Origin: Candidatus Sulfotelmatobacter sp.
GTDB lineage: Bacteria; Acidobacteriota; Terriglobia; Terriglobales; Acidobacteriaceae
Length of the DNA: 5,215 nt
Direction of reading: 5' to 3'
Assembly (NCBI GenBank): GCA_030049565.1
Contig: JASIKQ010000687.1
Span: 1-5,215 of the forward strand
A program made the position numbers and the translations under genes. How positions within the stretch are numbered: position 1 is the first letter of the stretch; the number at the start of each line of letters is the position of its first letter. Shown here one piece after another: positions 1-5,215 of this stretch. The notes under the pieces are model-generated. The model searched no databases. It was given only the letters and a program-made list of their open reading frames with translations, and had not been told where the DNA came from.

Positions 1-666
1 TATTTTAGGCAGTTGCCCTCGAATAAGAGCAAGCGGCTCGACATCATCCCCGTAGATGCGGTCTGCACAGGGATGACCCTGATTGCAAGCGCAATCGTGG
101 AACGGCGGCATGAAACCTTATATCAACTCGCGACATCGGTGACCAATCCCTGTGACATGGGGCGGTCCATTGAGTTGACCTCGCTGGCCCATCGCAAGCA
201 TTACCGCGCGCAGGAGGGGCTGGAATCTTGGCTGCGATTGCGCTTCGACGCGATTCCGGTTTCGAAGGAGCGCTACCGGCGCATGTCGGCGCCAGCGCAG
301 AAGGCGATTGTAAAATCGATTCAGCGAGTTATGTCGCCGCTGCCCTTGAAGAAAACGGCGCTGGTGAAGGCTGAGAGAAACCTGGAGCGGGTAGAAAAAC
401 TGATCGAGTTATTTGAACCCTTTATCCTGCTGAACGAACATGATTTCGTGGCTGAGAACATCGAGAAGCTGTCACATGCTCTGGTGCCGGAGGAACGCGA
501 GGAGTTCGGTTACAACGCCCGGAGTCTTGATTGGTGGGAATACTGGATCAACGTGCATATTCCCGCCCTGCGCAAGTGGACTTATCCATTAATCGAGGGA
601 AGGCCGCTGGAAGCACGACCCACACGCAGCTTGCAGAACGGAGAGGCGGTAAAGACGGGCACATAA
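1..666 (+). CDS. Fatty acyl-CoA reductase-like protein, C-terminal part (5' end outside window)
   Basis: The frame is open from base 1 (codons tat ttt agg cag precede a TTG at 13) and no convincing ribosome binding site precedes that TTG, so I read this as the C-terminal ~221 residues of a longer protein. Numbered from the TTG, residues 8-17 ([10 protein letters not shown]) and 37-46 ([10 protein letters not shown]) match the end of the Rossmann/substrate domain of 'male sterility' SDR fatty acyl-CoA reductases. Residues ~60-195 look like the helical FAR_C domain, with a signature around 173-189 ([17 protein letters not shown]). Family members reduce long-chain acyl-CoA with NADPH to fatty alcohol or aldehyde. 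The nucleotide-binding TGxxGxxG and the YxxxK catalytic pair would lie upstream and cannot be checked. Bacterial relatives are sometimes fused to other domains, so total length is unknown. It is followed by a 176-base gap before the next gene. Family call fairly sure; exact substrate unknown. Confidence 0.75.
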   Translation, partial: YFRQLPSNKSKRLDIIPVDAVCTGMTLIASAIVERRHETLYQLATSVTNPCDMGRSIELTSLAHRKHYRAQEGLESWLRLRFDAIPVSKERYRRMSAPAQKAIVKSIQRVMSPLPLKKTALVKAERNLERVEKLIELFEPFILLNEHDFVAENIEKLSHALVPEEREEFGYNARSLDWWEYWINVHIPALRKWTYPLIEGRPLEARPTRSLQNGEAVKTGT

Positions 667-702
667 CTAATTATTCACCTATGCTATTTATTACTCACAA
701 AT
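667..702. other. AT-rich segment after the reductase gene
   Basis: These 36 bases directly after the first stop codon contain only 9 G or C (25%), in clear contrast to the surrounding DNA. Such a patch could hold a promoter for the SDR gene, and TATGCT (680-685) and TATTTA (685-690) resemble −10 elements, but no matching −35 box at proper spacing is visible. It has no hairpin with a T-run, so it is not an intrinsic terminator. If transcription began here, the repeat block downstream would form a structured 5' leader of roughly 140 bases. Confidence 0.3.
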
Positions 703-704
703 GC

Positions 705-800
705 TCCGTCGTCCCGAGCCAAGCGGGGGATCTTGGTTCTGACCCGCGTTGGTTAGGCATCCACGCGATGCCAAATCTCCACGACCGTCCGGCACGGCAC
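705..800. repeat. Intergenic block of consecutive stem-loops, probable degenerate dispersed repeat
   Basis: Three inverted repeats follow one another. Bases 719-727 (CCAAGCGGG) pair with 743-752 (CCCGCGTTGG) with one bulged G; inside it CCAAG 719-723 could alternatively pair with CTTGG 732-736. Bases 756-761 (GGCATC) pair perfectly with 767-772 (GATGCC) around a 5-base loop, with TT/AA extension beyond an A·A mismatch. Bases 785-788 (CCGT) pair with 794-797 (ACGG) around 5 bases. The left part (cgtcccgagc ... ggggatctt) looks like a diverged copy of the dispersed 'gtcatcctgagcgaagcgaaggatct' type of intergenic repeat known in several bacterial phyla; that link is from memory of its appearance. 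No T-run follows any stem, so these are not simple terminators. Only one copy is visible in this window. Confidence 0.5.
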
Positions 801-842
801 ACTTCGAACAGCTCAAAGTACCTTAGCTAAATTGGTCACGTA

Positions 843-1976
843 ATGGCAATCTTCCTTACAGGTTCAACCGGATACATTGGAGCGCATGTCGCGGCGAACC
901 TTCTGCGCGACCATGGCGCAGCCTTGAACGTGCTCGTGCGAGCGCGAGATGCTGGCGAAGCCGAAAGTCGGCTCTGGCAGGCGCTGCAATTGCATCTGGA
1001 GTTTCCGCAATTCTATGAATTTCTCCAGACGCGGGTACGCGTGTTTCGCGGAGATTTGACCGAACCGGGATTCGGGTTGGAGCGTGATGAATACGATCGC
1101 CTGATCCACACCACCGATTCCGTCATTCACTGCGCCGCATCGTTGAACCGCAAATCGGAGAAGAGTTGCCTCAATGTAAACTTGCGAGGCACCCTCGAAG
1201 TGCTCACCCTGGCGCGGCATATCGAGCATTATCACGGTCTGCGGCGCTTTAGCGAGGTCAGCACCGTAGCGGTTGCGGGCAAGCGGCAAAATGAAGTGGT
1301 GCGCGAGGATACCTCGATTGACTGGGATCGCTCCGATTACGACCCCTATGCGCGCACAAAGAAATTCTGCGAGCACATGACGCGCATGTTGCTTCCGGAA
1401 ACGCCAAAAACTATTTTCCGACCCAGCATCGTTTTGGGGGACAGCCGCCACCCAGAGACCACACAGTTCGACATGGTCAAGGCGTTTGTGTTTTTAGCGG
1501 GGTTGCCCATGCTGCCATTTCGCTCCAGCGACAAGATCGACATCGTCAACGTTGATTTTGTGGCCGAGGCGATTGCGACCCTCCACCAGAAAGATCGCCC
1601 GGAGCACGAGATTTATCACCTTTCGTCGGGGGTTCATTCGCAGACTTTTGGTGAGATCACTCGGGCGCTGGCTTCGGCACAGAATAAGCGGGCGCCGGTC
1701 TTTGTCCCGGTGGCCGAGCGGCCGTTTACCGGCTCCGTGAATTTTTTAGCAAACCGCAAGGGGGCGATCGGCAAAGATGCGTCCTTGCTCAAGGTGTTCA
1801 TGCCATACCTCGTGTGGAACACGGTTTTCGATAATACGCGGGTAACTGCGGAGCTGGGAAAGAAGCCGGTGCTCTTCGCGCAGTATTGCTATCCCTTGTT
1901 GAAGTTCAGCCGGGAAAACAATTTTTCCTACCGCTATCGGCCCTGGCCCGCCGCCGCAGGAGGCCACGCTGCATGA
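843..1976 (+). CDS. Extended SDR, thioester-reductase-like (NAD_binding_4) oxidoreductase
   Basis: A 377-residue protein with the full set of extended short-chain dehydrogenase motifs: TGSTGYIG dinucleotide loop at 6-13, VLVRARD after β2 (30-36, its arginines favouring NADPH), GDLTEP at 70-75, VIHCAASLN at 94-102, NLRGT at 113-117, EVST at 138-141 supplying the catalytic Ser/Thr, Y169-x-x-x-K173 (YARTK), RPSIVLGDS at 193-201, then IDIVNVDFV (232-240) and YHLSSG (258-263). This pattern is that of thioester reductase domains and fatty acyl-CoA reductases, which reduce acyl thioesters with NAD(P)H; epimerase-like action on a sugar nucleotide cannot be excluded. It lacks the FAR_C signature seen in the preceding gene, and its ~110-residue tail has no domain I recognise. 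No signal peptide or membrane segment, so cytoplasmic. The ATG at 843 has no clear Shine-Dalgarno. Its stop overlaps the start of the pyruvyl transferase by 4 bases, so the two are almost certainly co-translated. Confidence 0.9.
   Translation: MAIFLTGSTGYIGAHVAANLLRDHGAALNVLVRARDAGEAESRLWQALQLHLEFPQFYEFLQTRVRVFRGDLTEPGFGLERDEYDRLIHTTDSVIHCAASLNRKSEKSCLNVNLRGTLEVLTLARHIEHYHGLRRFSEVSTVAVAGKRQNEVVREDTSIDWDRSDYDPYARTKKFCEHMTRMLLPETPKTIFRPSIVLGDSRHPETTQFDMVKAFVFLAGLPMLPFRSSDKIDIVNVDFVAEAIATLHQKDRPEHEIYHLSSGVHSQTFGEITRALASAQNKRAPVFVPVAERPFTGSVNFLANRKGAIGKDASLLKVFMPYLVWNTVFDNTRVTAELGKKPVLFAQYCYPLLKFSRENNFSYRYRPWPAAAGGHAA
1958..1963 (+). promoter_or_regulatory. Shine-Dalgarno AGGAGG for the pyruvyl transferase
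   Basis: A perfect AGGAGG lies inside the 3' end of the SDR gene, 9 bases before the ATG at 1973 and 12 before a second in-frame ATG at 1976. It decides the start at 1973, against the upstream in-frame TTG at 1886, and supports translational coupling across the ATGA overlap. Confidence 0.8.
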
Positions 1977-3382
1977 TGGATTTCATTCTAGAGGCGTGGG
2001 TCAGCAGCTCCATCGAGCGCGCCAAAGCGGGATGGATGCTGGGCGAAGGCAAGCGCTGGCATCCGGGCGATAAATTGAAGCTGCTCTTTGCCGGCTATAA
2101 CGGCACGCGCAACATGGGGTCCGACGTGCGGGTGGAAGAAATGTTGCGGCAGATACGTCACATTCTTGGCGCTGAGCGCGTCGAGTTCAGCGTGATGAGC
2201 CAGAATTTCGACTTCTCGCGCGGCTACTTCGCCGGCACGACGCAGGTGCATCTGCCCGATATTTTTCCGCCGTTTCTGGCCAATGAGGTTCCTAAGCACG
2301 ATGGCGTGGTGGCATGTGAAGGCTCGATGTTCAAAAGCAAGTTCGCCAATGCGCTGGCCACGATGATGATTGGATCGCTGGGCATTGCTGCGGCGCAGAA
2401 TAAATTGTCGGTGGGGTACGGCGCCGAAGCCGGGCAGATGGATCCGCTGGTTGCGAGAATGTGCGGGCGGTATTGCAGGAATTCATTCGTGATCACGCGC
2501 AACGAAGAGTCTCGGACAGTCTTGCGCGAGTTAGGCGTGCCCACAGAATTGGGGACCGACACGGCATGGACATTTGAGCCAAAGCCTCCGGAATATGGGC
2601 AAAGCGTGCTGCGAACGCTCGGCTGGGATGGAAGAACACCCGTATTGGTTGTTTGCCCAATCAATCCCTTTGAATGGCCGGTACGGGCGTCGGTAGCGAA
2701 GTATGCGCTGCATACTTTGACCGGCGCATACAAAGATAGCCACTACCGTACGGTTTATTTTCACAATTCCGGACCAGCGGCGGACGAGGCGTATCGAAAA
2801 TATTGGACGGCGATTGCCAATGCGGTCGATGCATTCCGCAAAAAGAAGAATGTCTTCGTGATTCTAGTGGCCACAGAGCGATTGGATGCGCGCCCGGCGC
2901 AGAAGATCGCCGATAAACTGGTTGGCGTGCCCGTGCTCACTTCTGACGACTACAACATGTACGAACTGGTCAGCATTCTGCGCGCGTGCCACATGATGGT
3001 CTCCTCGCGCTATCACGGCATTGTGACATCGATGCCGGGGCTGGTGCCGTCGGCGGGAATCACCATGGATGAGCGCATCCGTAACTTGATGCGCGAGCGC
3101 GGTCACCAGGATTTGCTGATGACGGTGGATGATCCAGAACTGGAAGGGAAACTCTTGGTTGCTCTTGAGAAGCTGAGTTGCGTGGGCGAGAGAATTGCCG
3201 ACGGCATCGCGCGAACCGTGGTGCGAAATTTGAAAGTAATGGCTCGCATGGGCGTGTATTTCGAAGAGGAAGTGCAGAGAAGATATCCCGAGTTCGAAAC
3301 CCGGCGGGGTGAGTGGAGTTGGGAGGACTATTTGCCGCCGATGAGTTGCGGGCTGAAGGAATTGCTAGCAGCGTACAGCTAG
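1973..3382 (+). CDS. Polysaccharide pyruvyl transferase family protein
   Basis: A 469-residue protein of the PS_pyruv_trans family (CsaB/WcaK-like), which transfers pyruvate from phosphoenolpyruvate to a sugar hydroxyl, usually as a ketal, in cell-surface polysaccharides or glycolipids. Visible family marks: [11 protein letters not shown] at 41-51 (the N-terminal 'N-x-G-(D/S)' loop after the first β-strand LKLLFA); [15 protein letters not shown] at 175-189 with GTDTAW at 194-199, the 'R-(D/N)-E-x-S ... G ... D' segment; and [13 protein letters not shown] at 344-356 with the conserved histidine H348, followed by a strand and the ITMDERI segment (363-369). About 35 residues precede the first strand, and ~80 charged, aromatic residues follow the core (390-469), making it longer than typical family members. 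No membrane segment or signal peptide is evident. Its start overlaps the SDR stop (ATGA), tying it to that gene. Family call is good; acceptor is unknown, and some family members are sulfhydryl or other transferases. Confidence 0.85.
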   Translation: MMDFILEAWVSSSIERAKAGWMLGEGKRWHPGDKLKLLFAGYNGTRNMGSDVRVEEMLRQIRHILGAERVEFSVMSQNFDFSRGYFAGTTQVHLPDIFPPFLANEVPKHDGVVACEGSMFKSKFANALATMMIGSLGIAAAQNKLSVGYGAEAGQMDPLVARMCGRYCRNSFVITRNEESRTVLRELGVPTELGTDTAWTFEPKPPEYGQSVLRTLGWDGRTPVLVVCPINPFEWPVRASVAKYALHTLTGAYKDSHYRTVYFHNSGPAADEAYRKYWTAIANAVDAFRKKKNVFVILVATERLDARPAQKIADKLVGVPVLTSDDYNMYELVSILRACHMMVSSRYHGIVTSMPGLVPSAGITMDERIRNLMRERGHQDLLMTVDDPELEGKLLVALEKLSCVGERIADGIARTVVRNLKVMARMGVYFEEEVQRRYPEFETRRGEWSWEDYLPPMSCGLKELLAAYS

Positions 3383-3405
3383 AGATCAACGCAAGAGAGT
3401 CATGG

Positions 3406-3465
3406 GTCGTTAGCCAAAGCCAAAGCGAAAGTATGATCAACACCGACAACGACTAACGGCCAACG
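3406..3465. repeat. Short direct repeats in the gap before the acyl-CoA ligase
   Basis: The 93-base gap between the pyruvyl transferase and the ligase is built from tiny repeats: CCAAAG, CCAAAG, CGAAAG at 3414-3431, then three 7-base units ending in AACG (GACAACG, ACTAACG, GCCAACG) at 3445-3465. In addition GTCGTTAGCC (3406-3415) is complementary to GACTAACGGC (3451-3460) at 8 of 10 positions, with perfect CGTTAG/CTAACG at its core. No terminator-like T-run and no clear promoter is seen, so read-through from the upstream gene is plausible. Confidence 0.5.
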
Positions 3466-3475
3466 ACGTAAAGCT

Positions 3476-5137
3476 TTGAGCACACTGATCCCATTCATCG
3501 GCGACATTTTCGCCCAGCTTCAGGCGGCTGCCGATATCCGCATTCTTGCCGAAATTCGCGACGGACAAATCACCGGCGTAACCGGCAGTGAGCTGCTTGA
3601 GATGGTGCGCAAGGCGCGGACGTTCATAGCCTCTAAGGGGCTGAAACAAGGCGACCGGTGCGGCTTGCTGGCGGCGAACAGTATTCGTTGGGTTGCGATG
3701 GACTTGGCGTTGACGGCGGAAGGATTGATCGTGCTGCCCTTGTATTCGCGGCAAGCGCCAGCGGAACTGATCACGATGATGAAGGACTGTACGCCATCGA
3801 TCATCTGCTGCGGGGATGCTTCTTTGCGCGACGCGATCAACCCGAAATGGGCCGGCGCTCCGCCGCAATTCTTGTTCGATGAAATCTTTGCTGGGGTTGA
3901 AGGCGTGCAGTTGGAGCGGCCGCAGGTGGGGAGCCAAAGTCCGGTCAGAATCATTTATACCTCGGGAACTTCGGGCGAAGCCAAGGGCGTGGTGCTCACT
4001 GCAGCCAATGTGACCTTCATGCTGGAGCGGACAGTGGAGCGACTGGATCAACTCATGGCAGGCGCGACTGGGCAGGACCGCATCTTTCATTATTTACCTT
4101 TCACGTTTGCGGCATCGTGGATCGCGCTGCTGACGTTTTTGAAGCGGCGCAGCCTGATCACGATCAACATGGATCTGACAAAGATCGCCAATGACATGCG
4201 AGCGGTTGCTCCGGATTATTTTCTGAATGTCCCGCAGTTGCTGGAACGGATGAGACGCGCGGTCGATGGGCAACTTTGGCAGACTGGCGGTTTGCCGCTT
4301 ACGATTTACTCCCGCGCAAAGGGCGTCTGGGCGCGAAAACAGGACGGGAAACCGGAAGCTGGAGATGCGATGTGGTCATGGCTTGCGAAAAAACTCGTGT
4401 TTCCCGCAATTCGAAAAAAGATGATCGGCAAGAATCTGAAGGCGCTGATCTGCGGCTCGGCACCGTTGAGTGCCGAGACCCAGCTATGGTTCATGATGCT
4501 GGGCATTCGCGTGCTACAGGTTTACGGCCTGACTGAAACGACCGCGATTTGCACCATGGACGATCCTAATCACGTCGAAGTTGGCCGTGTCGGTCCAGCC
4601 ATCGAAGGTATTGAAATGCGGCTAGGCGAAAACGATGAGATCGTGGTCCGTGGGCCGAATCTTTTTGCCGGATACTGGAATCGTCCCGAACAAACCGCAG
4701 AGGCCTTGCGCGATGGCTGGCTTCATACTGGCGATCAGGGTGAAGTGAACGCGACGGGGAATTGGCGCATAGCCGGACGCATCAAGAATCTAATCGTGCT
4801 GGGATCGGGGCACAAGATTTCACCGGAGCCGATCGAAGGTGAAATAGCAAAGAAACTGGCCGAGGCGCAGCAGGTGGTGATCGTCGGCAATGGGCGCGGA
4901 TATCTGTCCGCAATCGTAACCGGAGACCTCGCTCCCGGAAAGGTGCAATCAGCGCTGGATGCCGTGAATCGGGAGCTACCGCACTACAAACAGGTGCGGG
5001 CATTCGTTATTCGTTCAGAGCCGTTCTCGATCGAAAGCGGGACGCTGACCGTAAATGGGAAATTGAAGCGCGATACGATTGCCGCGCGGATGAAAAACGA
5101 GATTGAGGAGATGTACGGAGTAAAGCAGGCGGTGTGA
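3476..5137 (+). CDS. Long-chain acyl-CoA synthetase-like AMP-binding enzyme
   Basis: A 553-residue member of the ANL adenylating superfamily, most like long-chain fatty acid:CoA ligases: it would form acyl-AMP from a carboxylate and ATP, then a thioester. Motifs in order: VTGSELLEMVRKA N-terminal helix (35-47); phosphate-binding YTSGTSGEAKGV (161-172); LPFTFAASW (207-215); APDYFLNVPQLLERM (245-259), typical of the long-chain subgroup; CGSAPLS (326-332); YGLTETT (350-356); HTGD with ribose-binding D420; GRIKN hinge region (434-438, R435); SGHKISPEPIE (444-454); and the C-terminal NGK with probable catalytic K529. All key residues appear present and the length is normal. The TTG start at 3476 is the only usual start codon between the upstream in-frame stop (3434-3436) and the conserved core, but no good Shine-Dalgarno precedes it. 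Same strand as the reductases, 93 bases after the pyruvyl transferase. Acceptance by an acyl carrier protein rather than CoA cannot be excluded. Confidence 0.88.
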   Translation: MSTLIPFIGDIFAQLQAAADIRILAEIRDGQITGVTGSELLEMVRKARTFIASKGLKQGDRCGLLAANSIRWVAMDLALTAEGLIVLPLYSRQAPAELITMMKDCTPSIICCGDASLRDAINPKWAGAPPQFLFDEIFAGVEGVQLERPQVGSQSPVRIIYTSGTSGEAKGVVLTAANVTFMLERTVERLDQLMAGATGQDRIFHYLPFTFAASWIALLTFLKRRSLITINMDLTKIANDMRAVAPDYFLNVPQLLERMRRAVDGQLWQTGGLPLTIYSRAKGVWARKQDGKPEAGDAMWSWLAKKLVFPAIRKKMIGKNLKALICGSAPLSAETQLWFMMLGIRVLQVYGLTETTAICTMDDPNHVEVGRVGPAIEGIEMRLGENDEIVVRGPNLFAGYWNRPEQTAEALRDGWLHTGDQGEVNATGNWRIAGRIKNLIVLGSGHKISPEPIEGEIAKKLAEAQQVVIVGNGRGYLSAIVTGDLAPGKVQSALDAVNRELPHYKQVRAFVIRSEPFSIESGTLTVNGKLKRDTIAARMKNEIEEMYGVKQAV

Positions 5138-5149
5138 GGAAGGCTTCAA

Positions 5150-5179
5150 ACACAGGGGGCACTGAGGTGCACAGAGAAA
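5150..5179. repeat. Degenerate CACAGAGG-type short repeat after the ligase
   Basis: Directly downstream of the last stop, three imperfect 9-10-base units follow one another: CACAGGGGG (5151-5159), CACTGAGGTG (5160-5169) and CACAGAGAAA (5170-5179). This resembles the 'cacagaggacacagag' dispersed intergenic motif seen in many bacterial genomes (from memory; not searched). No hairpin terminator is visible between 5138 and 5215, and no gene start with a ribosome binding site. Confidence 0.4.
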
Positions 5180-5215
5180 TCGCGGAGGCAAAACATCCGG
5201 GAGAGTGCAGCGGAA

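Noticed and set aside
756..772. GGCATC/GATGCC hairpin as an intrinsic terminator of the reductase gene
   Set aside because: No T-run follows on either strand, and the stem is one of several in a repeat block.
803..829. Possible σ70 promoter (TTCGAA and TAGCTA) giving a near-leaderless SDR transcript
   Set aside because: Both boxes match poorly and the 15-base spacing is short; not better than chance.
531..830. 99-residue + strand ORF spanning the end of the reductase and the repeat block
   Set aside because: It lies out of frame over a well-supported gene and then translates stem-loop repeat DNA; there is no recognisable domain or ribosome binding site.
864..1451. 195-residue − strand ORF
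   Set aside because: It is antisense to the SDR catalytic region, whose motifs are clear on the + strand; no domain recognised.
1886..1972. N-terminal extension of the pyruvyl transferase from a TTG at 1886
   Set aside because: It would overlap the SDR gene by 91 bases, reads as arginine-rich shadow sequence, and the AGGAGG at 1958-1963 clearly serves the ATG at 1973.
3433..3456. Seven-codon ORF (ATG to TAA) before the ligase as a leader peptide
   Set aside because: It has no good Shine-Dalgarno, no run of regulatory codons, and lies in simple repeat sequence.
3437..4090. 217-residue − strand ORF
   Set aside because: It is antisense to the conserved N-terminal half of the ligase, including the phosphate-binding loop; composition is typical of a GC-rich shadow frame.
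5167..5215. Open frame from GTG 5167 to the window end as the start of a next gene
   Set aside because: It has only 16 codons, begins inside a repeat, has no ribosome binding site and resembles nothing I recognise.

Overview
The window reads as a bacterial chromosome segment of moderately high GC (judged by eye, not computed). Four genes lie head to tail on the + strand, and nothing convincing is on the − strand. The organism is probably a soil-type bacterium. The mix of acyl-reductase, SDR, pyruvyl transferase and acyl-CoA ligase genes, together with the style of the intergenic repeats, makes me think of Acidobacteriota. That is an impression with low confidence, because no rRNA or marker gene is present.

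Layout. Positions 1-666 hold the C-terminal part of a fatty acyl-CoA reductase-like protein; its reading frame is open through the left edge, so the gene starts outside the window. Positions 667-842 are intergenic: a short AT-rich stretch, then a block of consecutive stem-loops resembling a degenerate dispersed repeat. Positions 843-1976 encode an extended SDR of the thioester-reductase (NAD_binding_4) type. Positions 1973-3382 encode a polysaccharide pyruvyl transferase family protein whose start overlaps the SDR stop (ATGA), with a clear Shine-Dalgarno. A 93-base gap of short direct repeats follows. Positions 3476-5137 encode a long-chain acyl-CoA synthetase-like AMP-binding enzyme that probably uses a TTG start. 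The last 78 bases hold another degenerate short repeat and no supportable gene.

How the genes may work together. The ligase would activate a long-chain carboxylic acid as its acyl-adenylate and thioester. The two SDR-type enzymes are of the kinds that reduce acyl thioesters to aldehydes or alcohols, or act on related acyl or sugar substrates. The pyruvyl transferase would add a pyruvate ketal to a hydroxylated, probably sugar, acceptor. Together this suggests a small pathway for an unusual reduced lipid or glycolipid (fatty alcohol, ether lipid or pyruvylated glycolipid). The enzyme families are well supported by motifs; the shared pathway is inference from gene order only.
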